The notes: generated from the sequence alone by a model not told the origin. Shown: positions 33,979 through 45,280, counted from the first letter of the stretch. The stretch: DNA of 64,000 bases from Streptomyces pilosus (GCF_014649835.1 NZ_BMTU01000002.1:372001-436000); one strand, 5' to 3'. A program made the numbers and translations.

Positions 33979-34479
33979 GTGCGACTCCTGCTGATGTCCG
34001 ACACCCACCTGCCCAAGCGCGCCAAGCGGCTTCCCGAGCCGCTGCTCGAGGAAGTCCCCCGCGCGGACGTCGTGTTCCACGCGGGGGACTGGGTCGACAC
34101 CGACACCCTCGACCTGCTGGAGAGCCGCAGCCGCAGGCTGATCGCCGTGTACGGCAACAACGACGGGCTCGGGCTGCGGGCCCGGCTGCCCGAGACCGCG
34201 TACGCCGAACTCGAAGGGCTGCGCTTCGCGGTGGTCCACGAGACGGGGCCCTCGCAAGGGCGGGACGCACGGTGTGCCGCCCGCTTCCCCGACACCGACG
34301 TGCTGGTGTTCGGGCACAGTCACATCCCGTGGGACACCACCGCGTCCACGGGACTCCGTCTGCTGAACCCGGGCTCCCCGACCGACCGCCGCCGTCAGCC
34401 CCACTGCACCTACATGACCGCCCTGATCTCCGGAGGCCGGCTGACGCAGGTGGACCTCCACCGGCTGCCCCCGCGCTGA
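33979..34479 (+). CDS. YfcE-type metallophosphoesterase
   Basis: The 166-residue calcineurin-like phosphoesterase is of the YfcE/MJ0936 group. The metal ligands appear in order: MSDTHLPK (Asp, His), VVFHAGDWVD (Asp), YGNNDG (Asn), VVHETG (His) and VFGHSHIPW (two His). Members hydrolyse phosphodiesters such as cyclic nucleotides or model substrates with Mn. The biological substrate is unknown. GTG 33979 starts the first strand directly (VRLLLMSDTH). A clear hairpin follows the gene. Confidence 0.9.
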   Translation: MRLLLMSDTHLPKRAKRLPEPLLEEVPRADVVFHAGDWVDTDTLDLLESRSRRLIAVYGNNDGLGLRARLPETAYAELEGLRFAVVHETGPSQGRDARCAARFPDTDVLVFGHSHIPWDTTASTGLRLLNPGSPTDRRRQPHCTYMTALISGGRLTQVDLHRLPPR

Positions 34480-34483
34480 CGGT

Positions 34484-34516
34484 CCGGGCCGCTTCGTCTC
34501 GGTGGAAGCGGCCCGG
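34484..34516 (+). terminator. hairpin after the phosphoesterase gene
   Basis: CCGGGCCGCTTC (34484-34495) and GAAGCGGCCCGG (34505-34516) form a perfect 12-bp stem with a 9-base loop, starting 5 bases after the stop codon. Confidence 0.75.
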
Positions 34517-34661
34517 GCGCTGCGAGTATGTGCGCTTTCACGGACCTCCTTCCCACGATCGGAGGTGATGAAGGGCGACTACCCCGTGTGGCCCGGCTCA
34601 CACACCTCCCGTCTCCCGGGTCTCCGGGCCACGGAGGTACCGCCCCCGGGGGAAGCGGCCG

Positions 34662-35930
34662 CTAGGGCCGGGATCCCGGCGTACCCGTCCAGTCGGCCCG
34701 CACATGGCCGAGGCGCACCCGCTGCGGATGGTCACCGACGGGGACGGAGACGGTCTTCGCTCCGGTGGCGAAGTCGATGGCGGTGACCCGGTCGGCGCCG
34801 CTCTCCGACACCACGCAGGACCTCCCGTCGCCGCTGACCGTCGCCCAGTACGGCTTGGACACGGTGACGAGCGGTCCCTCCCGCAGGGTCGTCCGGTCGA
34901 CGACGGTCGCGTAGTCGTCCATCGTGCCCGCGACGCACAGCTTCGTGCCGTCCGGCTTCATGGTGATGCCGTGGTGGCGCGAGTCGTTGACCCAGGTGGT
35001 GCGGTCGCTGCTGGTGGCGGGGTTCTTCGGCAGGGTCTTGGTGCGGGTGATCCGGTCGGTGGTGACGTCGTACTCGAAGAAGCCGTTGAAGAAGGAGACC
35101 TGGAAGTACAGCTTCGACTCGTCGGGGGAGAACGCGGCCGGGCGGACCGCGTCCGAGTGGTCCTTCAGGCCGATCGCGTCGAGTCGCTCGCGCATGTCGA
35201 CGACCTGGACCTGCTCGAAGGTGGTGGCGTCGACGACCGTGATGCGCCGGTCGCCCTTCGTCCAGTCCAGCCAGGTGGCGTCGAGCGCGGTGTTCACCTC
35301 GCCGATGGACATGTTCCAGATGTGCCTGCCGTCGGCGCTGAAGATGTTCTCGTGCGGTTTGTCGCCGGTGGCGAACGAGCCGAGCTCCCTCCCCGTCCCG
35401 ATGTCCAGGACGTGCACCCTGTTGGAGGTCGAGGCGGAGACGGCGACACGCCGGCCGTCGGGGGAGACGGCCATGTGATCGGAGCGGTAACCGGACACCG
35501 GGAAGCGCCAGTTGACCGCGCCGGTGGCGAGGTCGAGGGAGACCACGTCGGCGAAGCTCGGCCGGGAGACCACCACCGAGGTGCCGTCCGGCGTGGAGTA
35601 CATGTCGTCGACGAGCTGGTCGTGGCCCTCGCCGACGCCGCTGCGGATGGCCATGAAGTAGATCCAGCGGATCGGGTCGGCGTTGATCTCCGCCATCCGT
35701 TCGGCCTTGTCGGGGACGACGTCGATCCGGCCGATCTTCGCCAGGTCCCCGGCGGAGGCGAGGACGTCGGCGGTCCCGTCCCAGTTGTTGCCCACGAACA
35801 GCACCTCGCGCAGGGCGGCGGGGGAGCCGGGGGCTGATCCGGCGGCGCTCGCGACGGACGCCGGAGCGGTGAGGGTCAGGGCGAGGGCGGCGGCGAGGAC
35901 GCACAGGTGCCTGGTTCTGCGGAGCGGCAT
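34662..35930 (-). CDS. secreted YncE/YVTN-type beta-propeller protein
   Basis: The 422-residue exported protein has a signal peptide (about 1-29) and a beta-propeller built of YVTN-like repeats: DMYSTPDGTSVVVSRPSFAD, MAVSPDGRRVAVSASTSN, NIFSADGRHIWNMSIGEV, AFSPDESKLYFQVSFFN, TMKPDGTKLCVAGTMDD and TVSGDGRSCVVSESGADRV are blade strands. Such propellers bind partners, metals or ligands outside the cell; no catalytic residues are evident. It stands alone in transcription, with a 417-base upstream region containing two short inverted repeats. The function is unknown. Confidence 0.85.
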   Translation of the reverse strand: MPLRRTRHLCVLAAALALTLTAPASVASAAGSAPGSPAALREVLFVGNNWDGTADVLASAGDLAKIGRIDVVPDKAERMAEINADPIRWIYFMAIRSGVGEGHDQLVDDMYSTPDGTSVVVSRPSFADVVSLDLATGAVNWRFPVSGYRSDHMAVSPDGRRVAVSASTSNRVHVLDIGTGRELGSFATGDKPHENIFSADGRHIWNMSIGEVNTALDATWLDWTKGDRRITVVDATTFEQVQVVDMRERLDAIGLKDHSDAVRPAAFSPDESKLYFQVSFFNGFFEYDVTTDRITRTKTLPKNPATSSDRTTWVNDSRHHGITMKPDGTKLCVAGTMDDYATVVDRTTLREGPLVTVSKPYWATVSGDGRSCVVSESGADRVTAIDFATGAKTVSVPVGDHPQRVRLGHVRADWTGTPGSRP

Positions 35931-36347
35931 GACTGCTCTCTCCTCTGCGGTGGGGGTGAGTGGAACATGTCAAGTCGAGGCGCCGTCACTCCGAGAATCG
36001 GTGTTTTCGGAGTCAACTTACTGAAAAGTAGGGAAGGGTTTCCCTCCTCCACAAGACTCCGGACACGACGGAAGGCCACGCGGACGTGATGACCCCGTGG
36101 CCCCGGGCGGTGCCCGGCGTCCACGGCATGACGGAGTTCCTCACCCCCGTGCGCGCCGGACGCGGCACGACACCGGTGCCGGCGTCCGCCGCGGCGGTCC
36201 CCCCGTCCCGGCATCGCCCGCGTCACCGGCGCCCCGCCCGGCGGGGTGGCGCCCGCCCGGGACGGCGGCGTCCCTCACCTCTCGTCGAGAGCTCCAATGG
36301 CGGCCGCCCGGGACACCCCCGCCGAAGCAGGGGATACGGCGGTGGCG
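35931..36347. other. upstream region of the beta-propeller gene
   Basis: There is no supported gene. The part next to the propeller gene is less G+C rich and carries ACTCCGA/TCGGAGT arms (35988-35994 and 36007-36013) and AGGGAA/TTCCCT arms (about 36030-36045). On the minus strand TTGACT (36016-36011) could be a -35 box; no convincing -10 was found. The rest up to 36347 shows nothing definite. Confidence 0.45.
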
Positions 36348-36713
36348 CTATTCGTCCCAGGCCTGGATCATCGTCTGACCGGTGATCTTCCCGTCCCGCA
36401 GGGTGAGCATCGACTCCGAGAGCACCCGCACCCCGTCCGGGTAGCGGCAGCTCTCGCAATAGGCGGCGTGGTCACCCTGGACGACGCACGCCTCGAGCGA
36501 GTGCGTCATGTCGCGGCTGTAGACGTCCTCGAGCATCGCGGCGATCTCGTCGCGGCCGCGCAGCACCTTGGGATGACTGGGCTGGGTGTTGCGGTCGACG
36601 ACGCGCAGTTCGGCGTCGTCCGCGTACAGCGCCACCAGCCCTGCCGCCGTATCCGCCTCGATGCCCCGGCGCAGGGTGTCCGTGCCGAAGCCGGACTGTG
36701 CCGCGGTTGTCAT
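36348..36713 (-). CDS. SnoaL/NTF2-like protein
   Basis: The 121-residue protein has the NTF2-like alpha+beta-barrel pattern: an N-terminal helix pair (DTLRRGIEADTAAGLVALYA), DDAELRVVDRNTQPSHPKV, HSLEACVVQGDHAAYCESCR and the final strand ESMLTLRDGKITGQTMIQA. Members are small-molecule binding proteins, cyclases or isomerases; no specific catalytic residue can be assigned. ATG 36713 is preceded by GGGAGGTGG. It is 121 bases downstream of the ABC exporter on the same strand. Confidence 0.8.
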   Translation of the reverse strand: MTTAAQSGFGTDTLRRGIEADTAAGLVALYADDAELRVVDRNTQPSHPKVLRGRDEIAAMLEDVYSRDMTHSLEACVVQGDHAAYCESCRYPDGVRVLSESMLTLRDGKITGQTMIQAWDE

Positions 36714-36834
36714 GCCGACCACCTCCCGGGAAGGCCGCGGCCCGTACCTCCGGCGGGCCGTGACGGCCTCTCCTACGAGCCTCCTCCGGCCCGGCGGGCG
36801 AGGCAAGTCCCGCTCCGGCACCAGCGGCCCGCGG

Positions 36835-38589
36835 TCACCCGCCCGTCGCCAGGAACTGGGTCGCCGCCAGCTCCGCGTACAGCGGATCGGCGGTGACCAG
36901 CTCGCGGTGCGTGCCCACGGCACGGACCCGGCCCGCGTCCATCACCACGATCCGGTCGGCCGTCGTCACCGTGGACAGCCGGTGCGCGACCACCAGCACC
37001 GTCGTCGTACGGGCCACGTCGGCGACGGTGTCCCGCAGCGCCGCCTCGTTCACCGCGTCGAGCTGTGAGGTGGCCTCGTCGAGCAGCAGCAGCCGGGGCC
37101 GGCGCAGCAGGGCGCGCGCGATCGCCACCCGCTGCCGCTCACCGCCGGACAGCTTGGTGCCGCGGTGCCCGACGAGGGTGTCGAGACCCTGCGGCAGCCG
37201 GGACACCAGACCGTCCAGCCGGGTCGTCTTCAGCACCCGCGTCACCGTGTCGTCGTCCGTCCCGGGGCTGCCCAGCAGCAGGTTGTCCCGGAGCGAGCCC
37301 GACAGCACCGGCGCGTCCTGCTCGACGTACCCGATCGCCGCCCGCAGCTCCCCGAGGGGCCAGTCGGCCAGATCCCGGCCGTCGAGGGTGATCACACCGC
37401 CGCCCGGGTCGTAGAACCGCTCGATGAGGGAGAACACCGTGGTCTTGCCCGCGCCGGACGGGCCGACGAACGCCGTCATGCCCTGCGCGGGCACGGCGAA
37501 CGTCACCCCGTGGTGGACGTACGGCAGGTCCTCGGCGTACCGGAAGCGGACGTCCTCGAAGGCGAGCGAGGCGGGCGCCGCGCCGGGCGTGGGCAGTTCC
37601 GCGGGCCCGGCCGCCGGTTCGGCGGGCAACCGCAGCGCCTCCTGGATCCGGGCGAGGGCGGCGCTGCCCGCCTGGTACTGGGTGACAGCGCCGACGACCT
37701 CCTGGATCGGCGCCATCAGGTAGAACACGAACAGCAGGAACGCCACCAGCGTCCCGATGTCGACGGCCCCCGTCGCCACCCGCGCACCGCCCACCGCGAG
37801 CACCGTGATGAACGCGATCTGCATGGCCAGCCCCGCCGTGTTCCCCGCCGCGGCCGACCACTTGGCGGCGCGCACGCTCTGCCGCCACGACTCCTGTGCG
37901 GCCTCGTGCAGCGTCCGCTCCTCCCGGGGCTCGGCCCCCGAGGCCTTGACCGTGCGCAGCGCGCCCAGCACCCGCTCCAGCGAGGCACCCATCACACCGA
38001 CCGCGTCCTGCGCCTGCCGGGAGGCGCGGTTGATCCGCGGCACGATGACCCCGAGCACCGTCCCCGCGGCCGCGATCACCCCCAGCGTGACACCCAGCAG
38101 GACCGGGTCCACGAATCCCATCAGCACCACGGTCGCGATCAGTGTCAGCCCGCCCGTGCCGAGGCCGACCAGGGAGTCGGTGGTCACCTCCCGCAGCAGC
38201 GTGGTGTCGGAGGTGATCCGCGCCATCAGATCGCCCGGCTCGGTGCGGTCCACGGCCGCTATCCGCAGCCGCAGCAGGTACGACGACAGCGAACGCCGCG
38301 CCCCGAGCACCACCGACTCCGCCGTGCGTCGCAGGACGTACGAACCCAGCCCGCCCAGCACGGCGTTGGCGACCACCAGGGCCGACATCAGCAGCAGGGC
38401 CCCGGAGATGGCCCGGTCGGCCGAGAGGTCGTCGATCAGCTCCCGCGCCACCAGCGGCAGCATCAGCCCCGTCGCACCGGTCATCAGCGAGAGCAGGGCA
38501 CCGCCCAGCAGGGCCCACCGGTGCGGCCGCACGTACCCGAGCAGCAGCCGCAGGGCGGACGGGCCGGATTCCTCGGCTGCGACGGTCAC
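36835..38589 (-). CDS. ABC exporter half-transporter (multidrug/lipid type)
   Basis: The 584-residue half-transporter has six membrane helices (about 25-300) fused to an ATPase. Visible are Walker A ([20 protein letters not shown]), Q-loop region ([19 protein letters not shown]), signature ([17 protein letters not shown]), Walker B ([12 protein letters not shown]) and H-loop (VVAHRLSTV). It should work as a homodimer exporting lipids or drugs. GTG 38589 is the start. It diverges from mscR over about 135 bases. The substrate is unknown. Confidence 0.9.
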   Translation of the reverse strand: MTVAAEESGPSALRLLLGYVRPHRWALLGGALLSLMTGATGLMLPLVARELIDDLSADRAISGALLLMSALVVANAVLGGLGSYVLRRTAESVVLGARRSLSSYLLRLRIAAVDRTEPGDLMARITSDTTLLREVTTDSLVGLGTGGLTLIATVVLMGFVDPVLLGVTLGVIAAAGTVLGVIVPRINRASRQAQDAVGVMGASLERVLGALRTVKASGAEPREERTLHEAAQESWRQSVRAAKWSAAAGNTAGLAMQIAFITVLAVGGARVATGAVDIGTLVAFLLFVFYLMAPIQEVVGAVTQYQAGSAALARIQEALRLPAEPAAGPAELPTPGAAPASLAFEDVRFRYAEDLPYVHHGVTFAVPAQGMTAFVGPSGAGKTTVFSLIERFYDPGGGVITLDGRDLADWPLGELRAAIGYVEQDAPVLSGSLRDNLLLGSPGTDDDTVTRVLKTTRLDGLVSRLPQGLDTLVGHRGTKLSGGERQRVAIARALLRRPRLLLLDEATSQLDAVNEAALRDTVADVARTTTVLVVAHRLSTVTTADRIVVMDAGRVRAVGTHRELVTADPLYAELAATQFLATGG

Positions 38590-38723
38590 GTGGCCCCCCT
38601 CGGTGACGGATGAAGCTCCAGGCTACGTCGACGCCGTGCACCCGCCGCACGCCGGTCGGCACCACCGATCGTTCCCGCGTAGGGTCGGGGAGACGGACAC
38701 CGGCCGATGAAGGAGTCAGCACC

Positions 38724-39811
<1,088 letters not shown>

Positions 39812-39812
<1 letters not shown>

Positions 39813-40441
39813 TGGCCGCCCGCATCGAACGACTCGTGACCTCGGGGCAGTTCAGCCTCGACGGCGGCACCTGGGACGTCGAGAACAACGTGTGGATCGT
39901 CGGTGACGACCACGAGGCGATCGTCATCGACGCCGCCCACGACGCCGACGCCATCGCCGAGGCGGTGGGGGACCGGCGCCTGACGGCCATCGTCTGCACC
40001 CACGCCCACAACGACCACATCGACGCCGCCCCCGCCCTCGCCGAGCGCACCGGTGCCACCATCTGGCTGCACCCCGACGACCTGCCCCTGTGGAAGCAGA
40101 CCCACCCCGACCGCGACCCCGACGCCTGGCTGGTCGACGGGCAGGTCATCGAGGCCGCCGGCGCCGACCTCACGGTGCTGCACACCCCCGGTCACGCGCC
40201 GGGCGCGGTCTGCCTCCACGACGCCGGACTGGCGACCGTGTTCACCGGCGACACCCTCTTCCAGGGGGGTCCCGGCGCCACCGGCCGCTCCTTCTCCCAC
40301 TTCCCGACGATCATCGACTCGATCCGGGACCGGCTCCTCGCGCTCCCGCCCGAGACCAAGGTCCTCACCGGGCACGGCGATCCCACCACCATCGGCGCGG
40401 AGGCCCCGCACCTGGAGGAATGGATCGCACGGGGCCACTGA
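39812..40441 (+). CDS. MBL-fold hydrolase, partner of mscR
   Basis: The 209-residue metallo-beta-lactamase-fold hydrolase has metal ligands in THAHNDHIDAAP (HxHxDH), HTPGHAPGAVCL, FTGDTLFQGG and LTGHGDPT. It overlaps mscR by one base. The MscR product is S-formylmycothiol, so this protein is the natural candidate for its hydrolysis to formate and mycothiol, analogous to glyoxalase II. That role is inferred from coupling and fold, not shown. A GTG three bases earlier is also possible as start. Confidence 0.88.
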
Positions 40442-40542
40442 CGGGCCACCCGGGTGACCGGCGCGAAAAGACGACAGAAGGTGTCCGGCTTACCCGTCAC
40501 CATCGATGAGGGAAACCGAGCAGAGGTGACGGGAGGCCGTAC

Positions 40543-41457
40543 ATGTCGGAGCAGCTGAAGGACAAGGTCGCGCTGGTGGCCGGGGCGACGCGGGGAGCCG
40601 GGCGGGGTATCGCCGTGGAACTGGGCGCGGCGGGCGCCACCGTCTACGTCACGGGCCGCAGCACCCGTGCCCGCCGCTCCGAGTACGACCGCCCGGAGAC
40701 CATCGAGGACACCGCCGACCTGGTCACCGAGGCCGGCGGCACGGGGATCGCGGTGCCCACCGACCACCTCGACCCCGCACAGGTCCGCGCGCTCGTCGAC
40801 CGGATCGACGGCGAGCAGGGCCGCCTGGACGTCCTCGTCAACGACATCTGGGGCGGTGAGACCCTCTTCGACTGGGAGGCGCCGGTCTGGGAGCACGACC
40901 TGGACAAGGGTCTGCGGCTGCTCCGCCTCGCCGTCGAGACGCACGCGATCACCAGCCATCACGCCCTGCCGCTGATGCTGCGCACCCCGGGCGGACTGGT
41001 CGTCGAGATGACCGACGGCACCGCCGACTACAACCGCGACACCTACCGCGTCTCCTTCTTCTACGACCTCGCCAAGTCCTCCGTCCTGCGGATGGCCTTC
41101 GCCCTCGGCCACGAACTCGGGCCGCGCGGCGCCACGGCGGTGGCCCTCACCCCGGGCTGGCTGCGCTCGGAGATGATGCTCGACCACTTCAAGGTCCGCG
41201 AGGACAACTGGCGCGACGCCCTCACCGACGTCCCCCACTTCGCCATCTCGGAGACCCCGCGCTACGTGGGGCGCGCCGTCGCCGCCCTCGCCGCCGATCC
41301 GGACGTGGCCCGCTACAACGGAACCTCCCTGTCCAGCGGCGGCCTCGCCCGCGAGTACGGCTTCACCGACCTCGACGGCAGCCGCCCGGACGCCTGGCGC
41401 TACCTGGTCGAGGTGCAGGACGCGGGCCGGCCGGCGGACGTGACCGGCTACCGCTGA
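40543..41457 (+). CDS. short-chain dehydrogenase/reductase
   Basis: The 304-residue SDR carries the cofactor motif GATRGAGRGIAVELG, and catalytic Tyr and Lys in SFFYDLAKSSVLRM (YxxxK). The chain is longer than classical SDRs, with a tail after residue 260 (GLAREYGFTDLDGSRPDAWR) common to a subgroup annotated as SDR family oxidoreductase of unknown substrate. The usual Asn-Asn-Ala-Gly segment reads VNDIWGGE. ATG 40543 follows GGGAGG. It starts 101 bases after the MBL gene and may be a separate unit. Confidence 0.85.
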   Translation: MSEQLKDKVALVAGATRGAGRGIAVELGAAGATVYVTGRSTRARRSEYDRPETIEDTADLVTEAGGTGIAVPTDHLDPAQVRALVDRIDGEQGRLDVLVNDIWGGETLFDWEAPVWEHDLDKGLRLLRLAVETHAITSHHALPLMLRTPGGLVVEMTDGTADYNRDTYRVSFFYDLAKSSVLRMAFALGHELGPRGATAVALTPGWLRSEMMLDHFKVREDNWRDALTDVPHFAISETPRYVGRAVAALAADPDVARYNGTSLSSGGLAREYGFTDLDGSRPDAWRYLVEVQDAGRPADVTGYR

Positions 41458-41507
41458 TTCCCTCCGGCACCCTGCCGCGGTGATCGTCCGGCGGATACCG
41501 TCACCGC

Positions 41508-42311
41508 ATGACGACGGACACGCACCGGTTCGAGGGATACGGGGTTCTCATCACGGGGGCGGCACGCGGCATCGGCGCGGCCACCGCCCGGCGGTTCGCC
41601 GAGGAGGGCGCGCGCGTCCTGGTGGCCGACGTCGACCCGGACGCGGCGCGGTCGACGGCCTCGGCCCTGCGGGAGCGGGGCCTCGGCGCCGAGGCGGTGG
41701 CCTGCGACGTGGCCGACCGTGCCTCGGTCGAGGCGGCCGTGGCGCACGCGGTGGGCACCTTCGGCTCGCTCGACGTCCTGGTCAACAACGCCGCCCACTG
41801 CACCCCGGACGCGCCCCGCTTCGAGGACGAACCGGACGAGGAGTGGGCCGTGGACCTCGACGTCACCCTCACCGGTGCCTGGCGCTGCTGCCGCGCCGCG
41901 CTGCCGCACCTCGAGGCCTCGGGCCGGGGGGCCGTCGTGAACGTCGGCTCCGTCAACGGCCTGCAGGACTTCGGCAATCACGCCTACAGCGCCGCCAAGG
42001 CCGGACTGATCTCCCTCACCCGCACCCTCACCGGGCACGCCGCGCCGCGAGGGGTCCGGGTCAACCTCGTCGCGCCGGGAACCGTCCGCACCCGCGCCTG
42101 GAGCGGCAGGGACGACGACCTCGAGGCGCTCCGGCGCCTGTACCCGCTGGGCCGGGTCGGCGAACCGGAGGACATCGCGGCCGCCGTCGCCTTCCTCGCC
42201 TCCCGCGACGCCTCCTGGATCACCGGGGCCACCCTCGCGGTCGACGGTGGGATCACCGCGGTGAACACGGCCTTCGGCCAGGCGGTGCGCCGTCCGGGAG
42301 CCGAGCGGTAG
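41508..42311 (+). CDS. classical short-chain dehydrogenase/reductase
   Basis: The 267-residue classical SDR has motif TGAARGIGAATARRF for NAD(P), NNAAHCTPDAPRF, catalytic Ser in VNVGSVNGLQDFG, and Tyr/Lys in HAYSAAKAGLISL. The C-terminal WITGATLAVDGGITAVN is typical of FabG-like and sugar or steroid dehydrogenases. The acidic residue after the second strand (VADVDPDAA) favours NAD over NADP. It begins 50 bases after the preceding SDR on the same strand. The substrate is unknown. Confidence 0.9.
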   Translation: MTTDTHRFEGYGVLITGAARGIGAATARRFAEEGARVLVADVDPDAARSTASALRERGLGAEAVACDVADRASVEAAVAHAVGTFGSLDVLVNNAAHCTPDAPRFEDEPDEEWAVDLDVTLTGAWRCCRAALPHLEASGRGAVVNVGSVNGLQDFGNHAYSAAKAGLISLTRTLTGHAAPRGVRVNLVAPGTVRTRAWSGRDDDLEALRRLYPLGRVGEPEDIAAAVAFLASRDASWITGATLAVDGGITAVNTAFGQAVRRPGAER

Positions 42312-42447
42312 GTCCCGTTCCGGGACCGGATGTCACCGTTCGGTTGCGGACGGTCCGTGCCGTACAACCGATTTTCCCGATGAGTCGTCTACCTGGCAGA
42401 GTGCGCAGGCCATGCGCCACACCCGCTGCGGAAAGGCAGAACGAACC

Positions 42448-43143
42448 ATGGGGGACATACGGAGACGGAGTGCCGTGATCCTCGGAGTCACCTCGCTGGT
42501 GGCTCCGCTGACCATCGCGCTCGGTGCCACGCCGGCGCAGGCCGCGAGCTGTACCACCTCGACGGGCCCGCACCAGAAGAAGGTGGAGAAGTTCCTCGGC
42601 CGACCGGTCGACGGCAAGCAGTCCTCCGCCGACTGCAAGGCCATCCGGGCCTTCCAGAACAAGCACGGCATCAAGCCGAACATCGGGTACGCCGGTTCCG
42701 TCACCTGGGGCGTGATGGACCTCATGAACAAGCAGAAGGCCGTCGGGAAGAACCCGAACAAGGCAGGCAAGTGCCCCACCAACAAGGGCCGGATCGCGTG
42801 CGTGAACCTCACGCTCCAGCTCAGCTGGATCCAGGACGGCAAGAAGCTCGTCTACGGCCCCGTCCCCGTGCGCACGGGGCGCAACGGGTACGAGACCCGC
42901 ACCGGCCTGAAGAAGGTCTACTGGCGCAACATCGACCACCACTCGACGATCTACGACGTGCCGATGCCCTACAGCCAGTTCTTCGACGGCGGCCAGGCCT
43001 TCCACTCGGTCGGGGTCAGCATGTGGAACCCGCCCGGCTCGCACGGCTGCGTCAACATGACCAGGACCACCGCCAAGAAGTACTGGTCGCTGCTGAAGAA
43101 GGGCGACGACGTCTACGTGTACGGCCGCAAGCCGGGCACCTGA
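42448..43143 (+). CDS. secreted L,D-transpeptidase (YkuD) with peptidoglycan-binding domain
   Basis: The 231-residue cell-wall enzyme makes 3-3 peptidoglycan crosslinks or attaches proteins. It has a signal peptide (about 1-33, ending TPAQAA), a peptidoglycan-binding-like domain (about 45-95, ADCKAIRAFQNKHGIKPNIG) and a YkuD domain (about 110-229), with catalytic Cys in the motif SHGCVNM and upstream His in AFHSVGVSMWNPPG. ATG 42448 gives a proper signal peptide; ATG 42412 is also in frame. The enzyme class is firm. Confidence 0.9.
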   Translation: MGDIRRRSAVILGVTSLVAPLTIALGATPAQAASCTTSTGPHQKKVEKFLGRPVDGKQSSADCKAIRAFQNKHGIKPNIGYAGSVTWGVMDLMNKQKAVGKNPNKAGKCPTNKGRIACVNLTLQLSWIQDGKKLVYGPVPVRTGRNGYETRTGLKKVYWRNIDHHSTIYDVPMPYSQFFDGGQAFHSVGVSMWNPPGSHGCVNMTRTTAKKYWSLLKKGDDVYVYGRKPGT

Positions 43144-43157
43144 TCCCGCCCGCCGCC

Positions 43158-43181
43158 CCCGGGCCCGCCCGCGGGCCCGGG
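43158..43181 (+). terminator. hairpin after the L,D-transpeptidase gene
   Basis: CCCGGGCCCGC (43158-43168) and GCGGGCCCGGG (43171-43181) are exact reverse complements; in RNA the top base pairs would open to give a usable loop. It starts 14 bases after the stop codon. Confidence 0.55.
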
Positions 43182-43331
43182 TGAGGGCGCCCCTGGTGGG
43201 AGCGATGTGAACTCGCCCACGTTGCACGGCAGATACGGCAGATGGACGTGATCAGCAACACTGTCGGAAATGTCCGATGTAGGTGCGATTACTCACAGCG
43301 TCTTCACGTCGGGCCCCGTATGCTTCACGGC

Positions 43332-43505
43332 ATGTCCACCACTGTTGAACCCTCTTCCGAGCGATCGGCGGCCGAGGTCAACGAGGAGATCCGGGCCCTG
43401 TGGCTCCGGTCGGGCGGGACACTGAGCGTCGAACAGCGCGAGCAGTACCAGCGCCTGGTCCGGGAGTGGGCCTCGGCTCTTCCGCAGCCGGCCAGGGCCG
43501 CCTGA
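43332..43505 (+). CDS. small conserved-looking protein of unknown function
   Basis: The 57-residue protein is mostly helical in appearance (SAAEVNEEIRALWLRSGGTL, then SVEQREQYQRLVREWASAL). It has no cysteine, membrane segment or known motif. Similar short proteins are common in Streptomyces but I can give no function. ATG 43332 has no strong ribosome site. A hairpin follows at 43538-43562. The upstream 80 bases are less G+C rich and look like a promoter region. Confidence 0.6.
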   Translation: MSTTVEPSSERSAAEVNEEIRALWLRSGGTLSVEQREQYQRLVREWASALPQPARAA

Positions 43506-43537
43506 GCGAACCGCAGGCGGCCCCGTCACCGACGACC

Positions 43538-43562
43538 GGGCACCCATGAACGACGGGTGCCC
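43538..43562 (+). terminator. hairpin after the 57-residue gene
   Basis: GGGCACCC (43538-43545) and GGGTGCCC (43555-43562) form an 8-bp stem with a 9-base loop, 33 bases after the stop codon. It is short, so only moderate support. Confidence 0.4.
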
Positions 43563-43728
43563 CGCTCGTACCGACCTCGGCCCCTTCTCACATCCTCGTC
43601 GACCGGGTCGGCGGCCTGCCGACCCGCGCGACACCGTCACCTTCCCCGGCCGGATCGACGGCCGGGAGCCCGCCGCGGCCGCCCTCCTCCGGGCCGCGGG
43701 CCGACCGGCCCGCACCCCGCCGCCGCGC

Positions 43729-45099
43729 TCACCCCCAGTTCGCCGAGTAGTGACGCCGGTACGCCTTGCGGTCCTGCTCCGCCCGTATCCACCGCGAGGC
43801 CACCAGGGCGACCAGGCTGCCCCCGATCACCAGCAGACCCGGCCCGACGTTCCGGGGGTCGGCCAGCCGGGACAGCAGCGTCGAGGGGTCCGGGACGATG
43901 CCGCGCACCGGAGTCGACGCGCCCGGAGAGGCCGCGTCCGCAGCCGCCCCGGCCTCCGACGGCGCCGGGGACGGCGCCGCCGCACCACCGTCGGCCCCGG
44001 GCGCCACGATCAGCCGGACGTCGAGATCGGCCAGCGCCTTCGTCAGCGGCTGGAAGAAGGTCGTACCGCCCGTGCGGCAGTCGCCGCTGCCGCCGGAGGT
44101 GACACCGAGCGCGATCCCCTCGGAGAACATCGGACCGCCGCTGTCGCCCGGCTCCGCGCACACATCGGACTCGATGAGACCGCTGACCGTGCCCTCCGGG
44201 TAGTTCACCGTCGCGTTGAGCGCGGTCACCTCACCGTCGCGCAGCCCGCTGGTGCTGCCACTGCGGAAGATCCGCTGCCCGACCGCCGGATCCGCCACAC
44301 CCGTGATCCGTACGCCCTTGCCGTCGCCGATCGCCACCACACCGGCTCCCTCGCCCGCCCGGCCGCCGGCGTACTCGATCAGCGAGTAGTCGTCCCCGGG
44401 GAAGCTGCCACCGATCGTGGTGCCGACCTCCTGCTCGGCGCCGCTGTCGGCGAACCACACCGACCCGTTGGGTCCGCAGTGCCCGGCCGTGAGGATGAAC
44501 TCGCGCTTGCCGTCCGTCACGTTGAAGCCCGCGGAGCAGCGGCCGGCCGTCGACAGGATGGGCCGGGCACCGTTGAGCCGGGTGGTGAAGGTGCCCTCGG
44601 TCCGCTCCATGCGCACGAACCCGCCGATGCCGTCGGCCACTTCGGTCAGCTCGGACCAGTCGTCCGCGGACACCGTGGTGTCGCCCCGGACCACCACCTC
44701 GTTGGACCGGTAGTCCATGACCCACGCCGTCCCGGGCACGCGCGGCGCCGAACTCAACTTCCTCGTCGCGGACTTGAGGTCGTCCATGCTGTGGCGGACC
44801 ATCCTCGCCTCCGCGCCGGCCTTCCGCACCTCGGCTGCCGCCTCCTCGTCGGTGACCGCGACCACCGTCCTGCCCCGGTCGTCCACCCAGCTGCCCGCCG
44901 TACGGGACGTGCCCAGCCGCGACATGAGGCCGGCGCCCGGGCCGGGCGACGTCTCCTCGGCGGTGGAGAACGGGACCGCGTCGGGCACCTGGGGTTCACC
45001 GGCGACGGCGCGGGTGACCATCGTGGCCCCCAGGAGGAGTCCGCCGACGGCCGCCAGCCGTGTCACTCGCCGGACCACCCGTCGTCGTGCGTGCCTCAT
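43729..45099 (-). CDS. membrane-anchored S1 family protease
   Basis: The 456-residue streptogrisin-like protease has a signal peptide (about 1-34), a pro-region (about 60-175) and a protease domain (about 180-360) with His in [12 protein letters not shown], Asp in [11 protein letters not shown] and Ser in [12 protein letters not shown]. An Ala/Pro/Ser-rich linker is followed by a membrane helix at about 418-437 ([20 protein letters not shown]) and a basic tail ([13 protein letters not shown]). The tail makes it a wall-facing, membrane-tethered enzyme, unlike the soluble relative at 27227. Both share the segment [11 protein letters not shown]. The target is unknown. Confidence 0.92.
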   Translation of the reverse strand: MRHARRRVVRRVTRLAAVGGLLLGATMVTRAVAGEPQVPDAVPFSTAEETSPGPGAGLMSRLGTSRTAGSWVDDRGRTVVAVTDEEAAAEVRKAGAEARMVRHSMDDLKSATRKLSSAPRVPGTAWVMDYRSNEVVVRGDTTVSADDWSELTEVADGIGGFVRMERTEGTFTTRLNGARPILSTAGRCSAGFNVTDGKREFILTAGHCGPNGSVWFADSGAEQEVGTTIGGSFPGDDYSLIEYAGGRAGEGAGVVAIGDGKGVRITGVADPAVGQRIFRSGSTSGLRDGEVTALNATVNYPEGTVSGLIESDVCAEPGDSGGPMFSEGIALGVTSGGSGDCRTGGTTFFQPLTKALADLDVRLIVAPGADGGAAAPSPAPSEAGAAADAASPGASTPVRGIVPDPSTLLSRLADPRNVGPGLLVIGGSLVALVASRWIRAEQDRKAYRRHYSANWG

Positions 45100-45280
45100 G
45101 CATGGCTCCAGAACCTCTGCGGCACGGTGCGAACACCGCGGGGCCTCCCCGGAGTCGGGTGCCCTCCGTCCATACGGACCCGGAGCCCCGCGCGTTCAGC
45201 GCGGAGCCGGTCCCGGCGTGCCGGCCCGGCGCGGACCGATTTCGGATGCCGCCCGCGGCACGGCTGCCTATCGTGACCCC

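Noticed and set aside
34568..34786. Small rightward ORF starting beside GGAGG upstream of the beta-propeller's 3' end
   Set aside because: The ribosome site almost touches the ATG, the reading overlaps the propeller gene's end on the other strand, and the product has no coding character.
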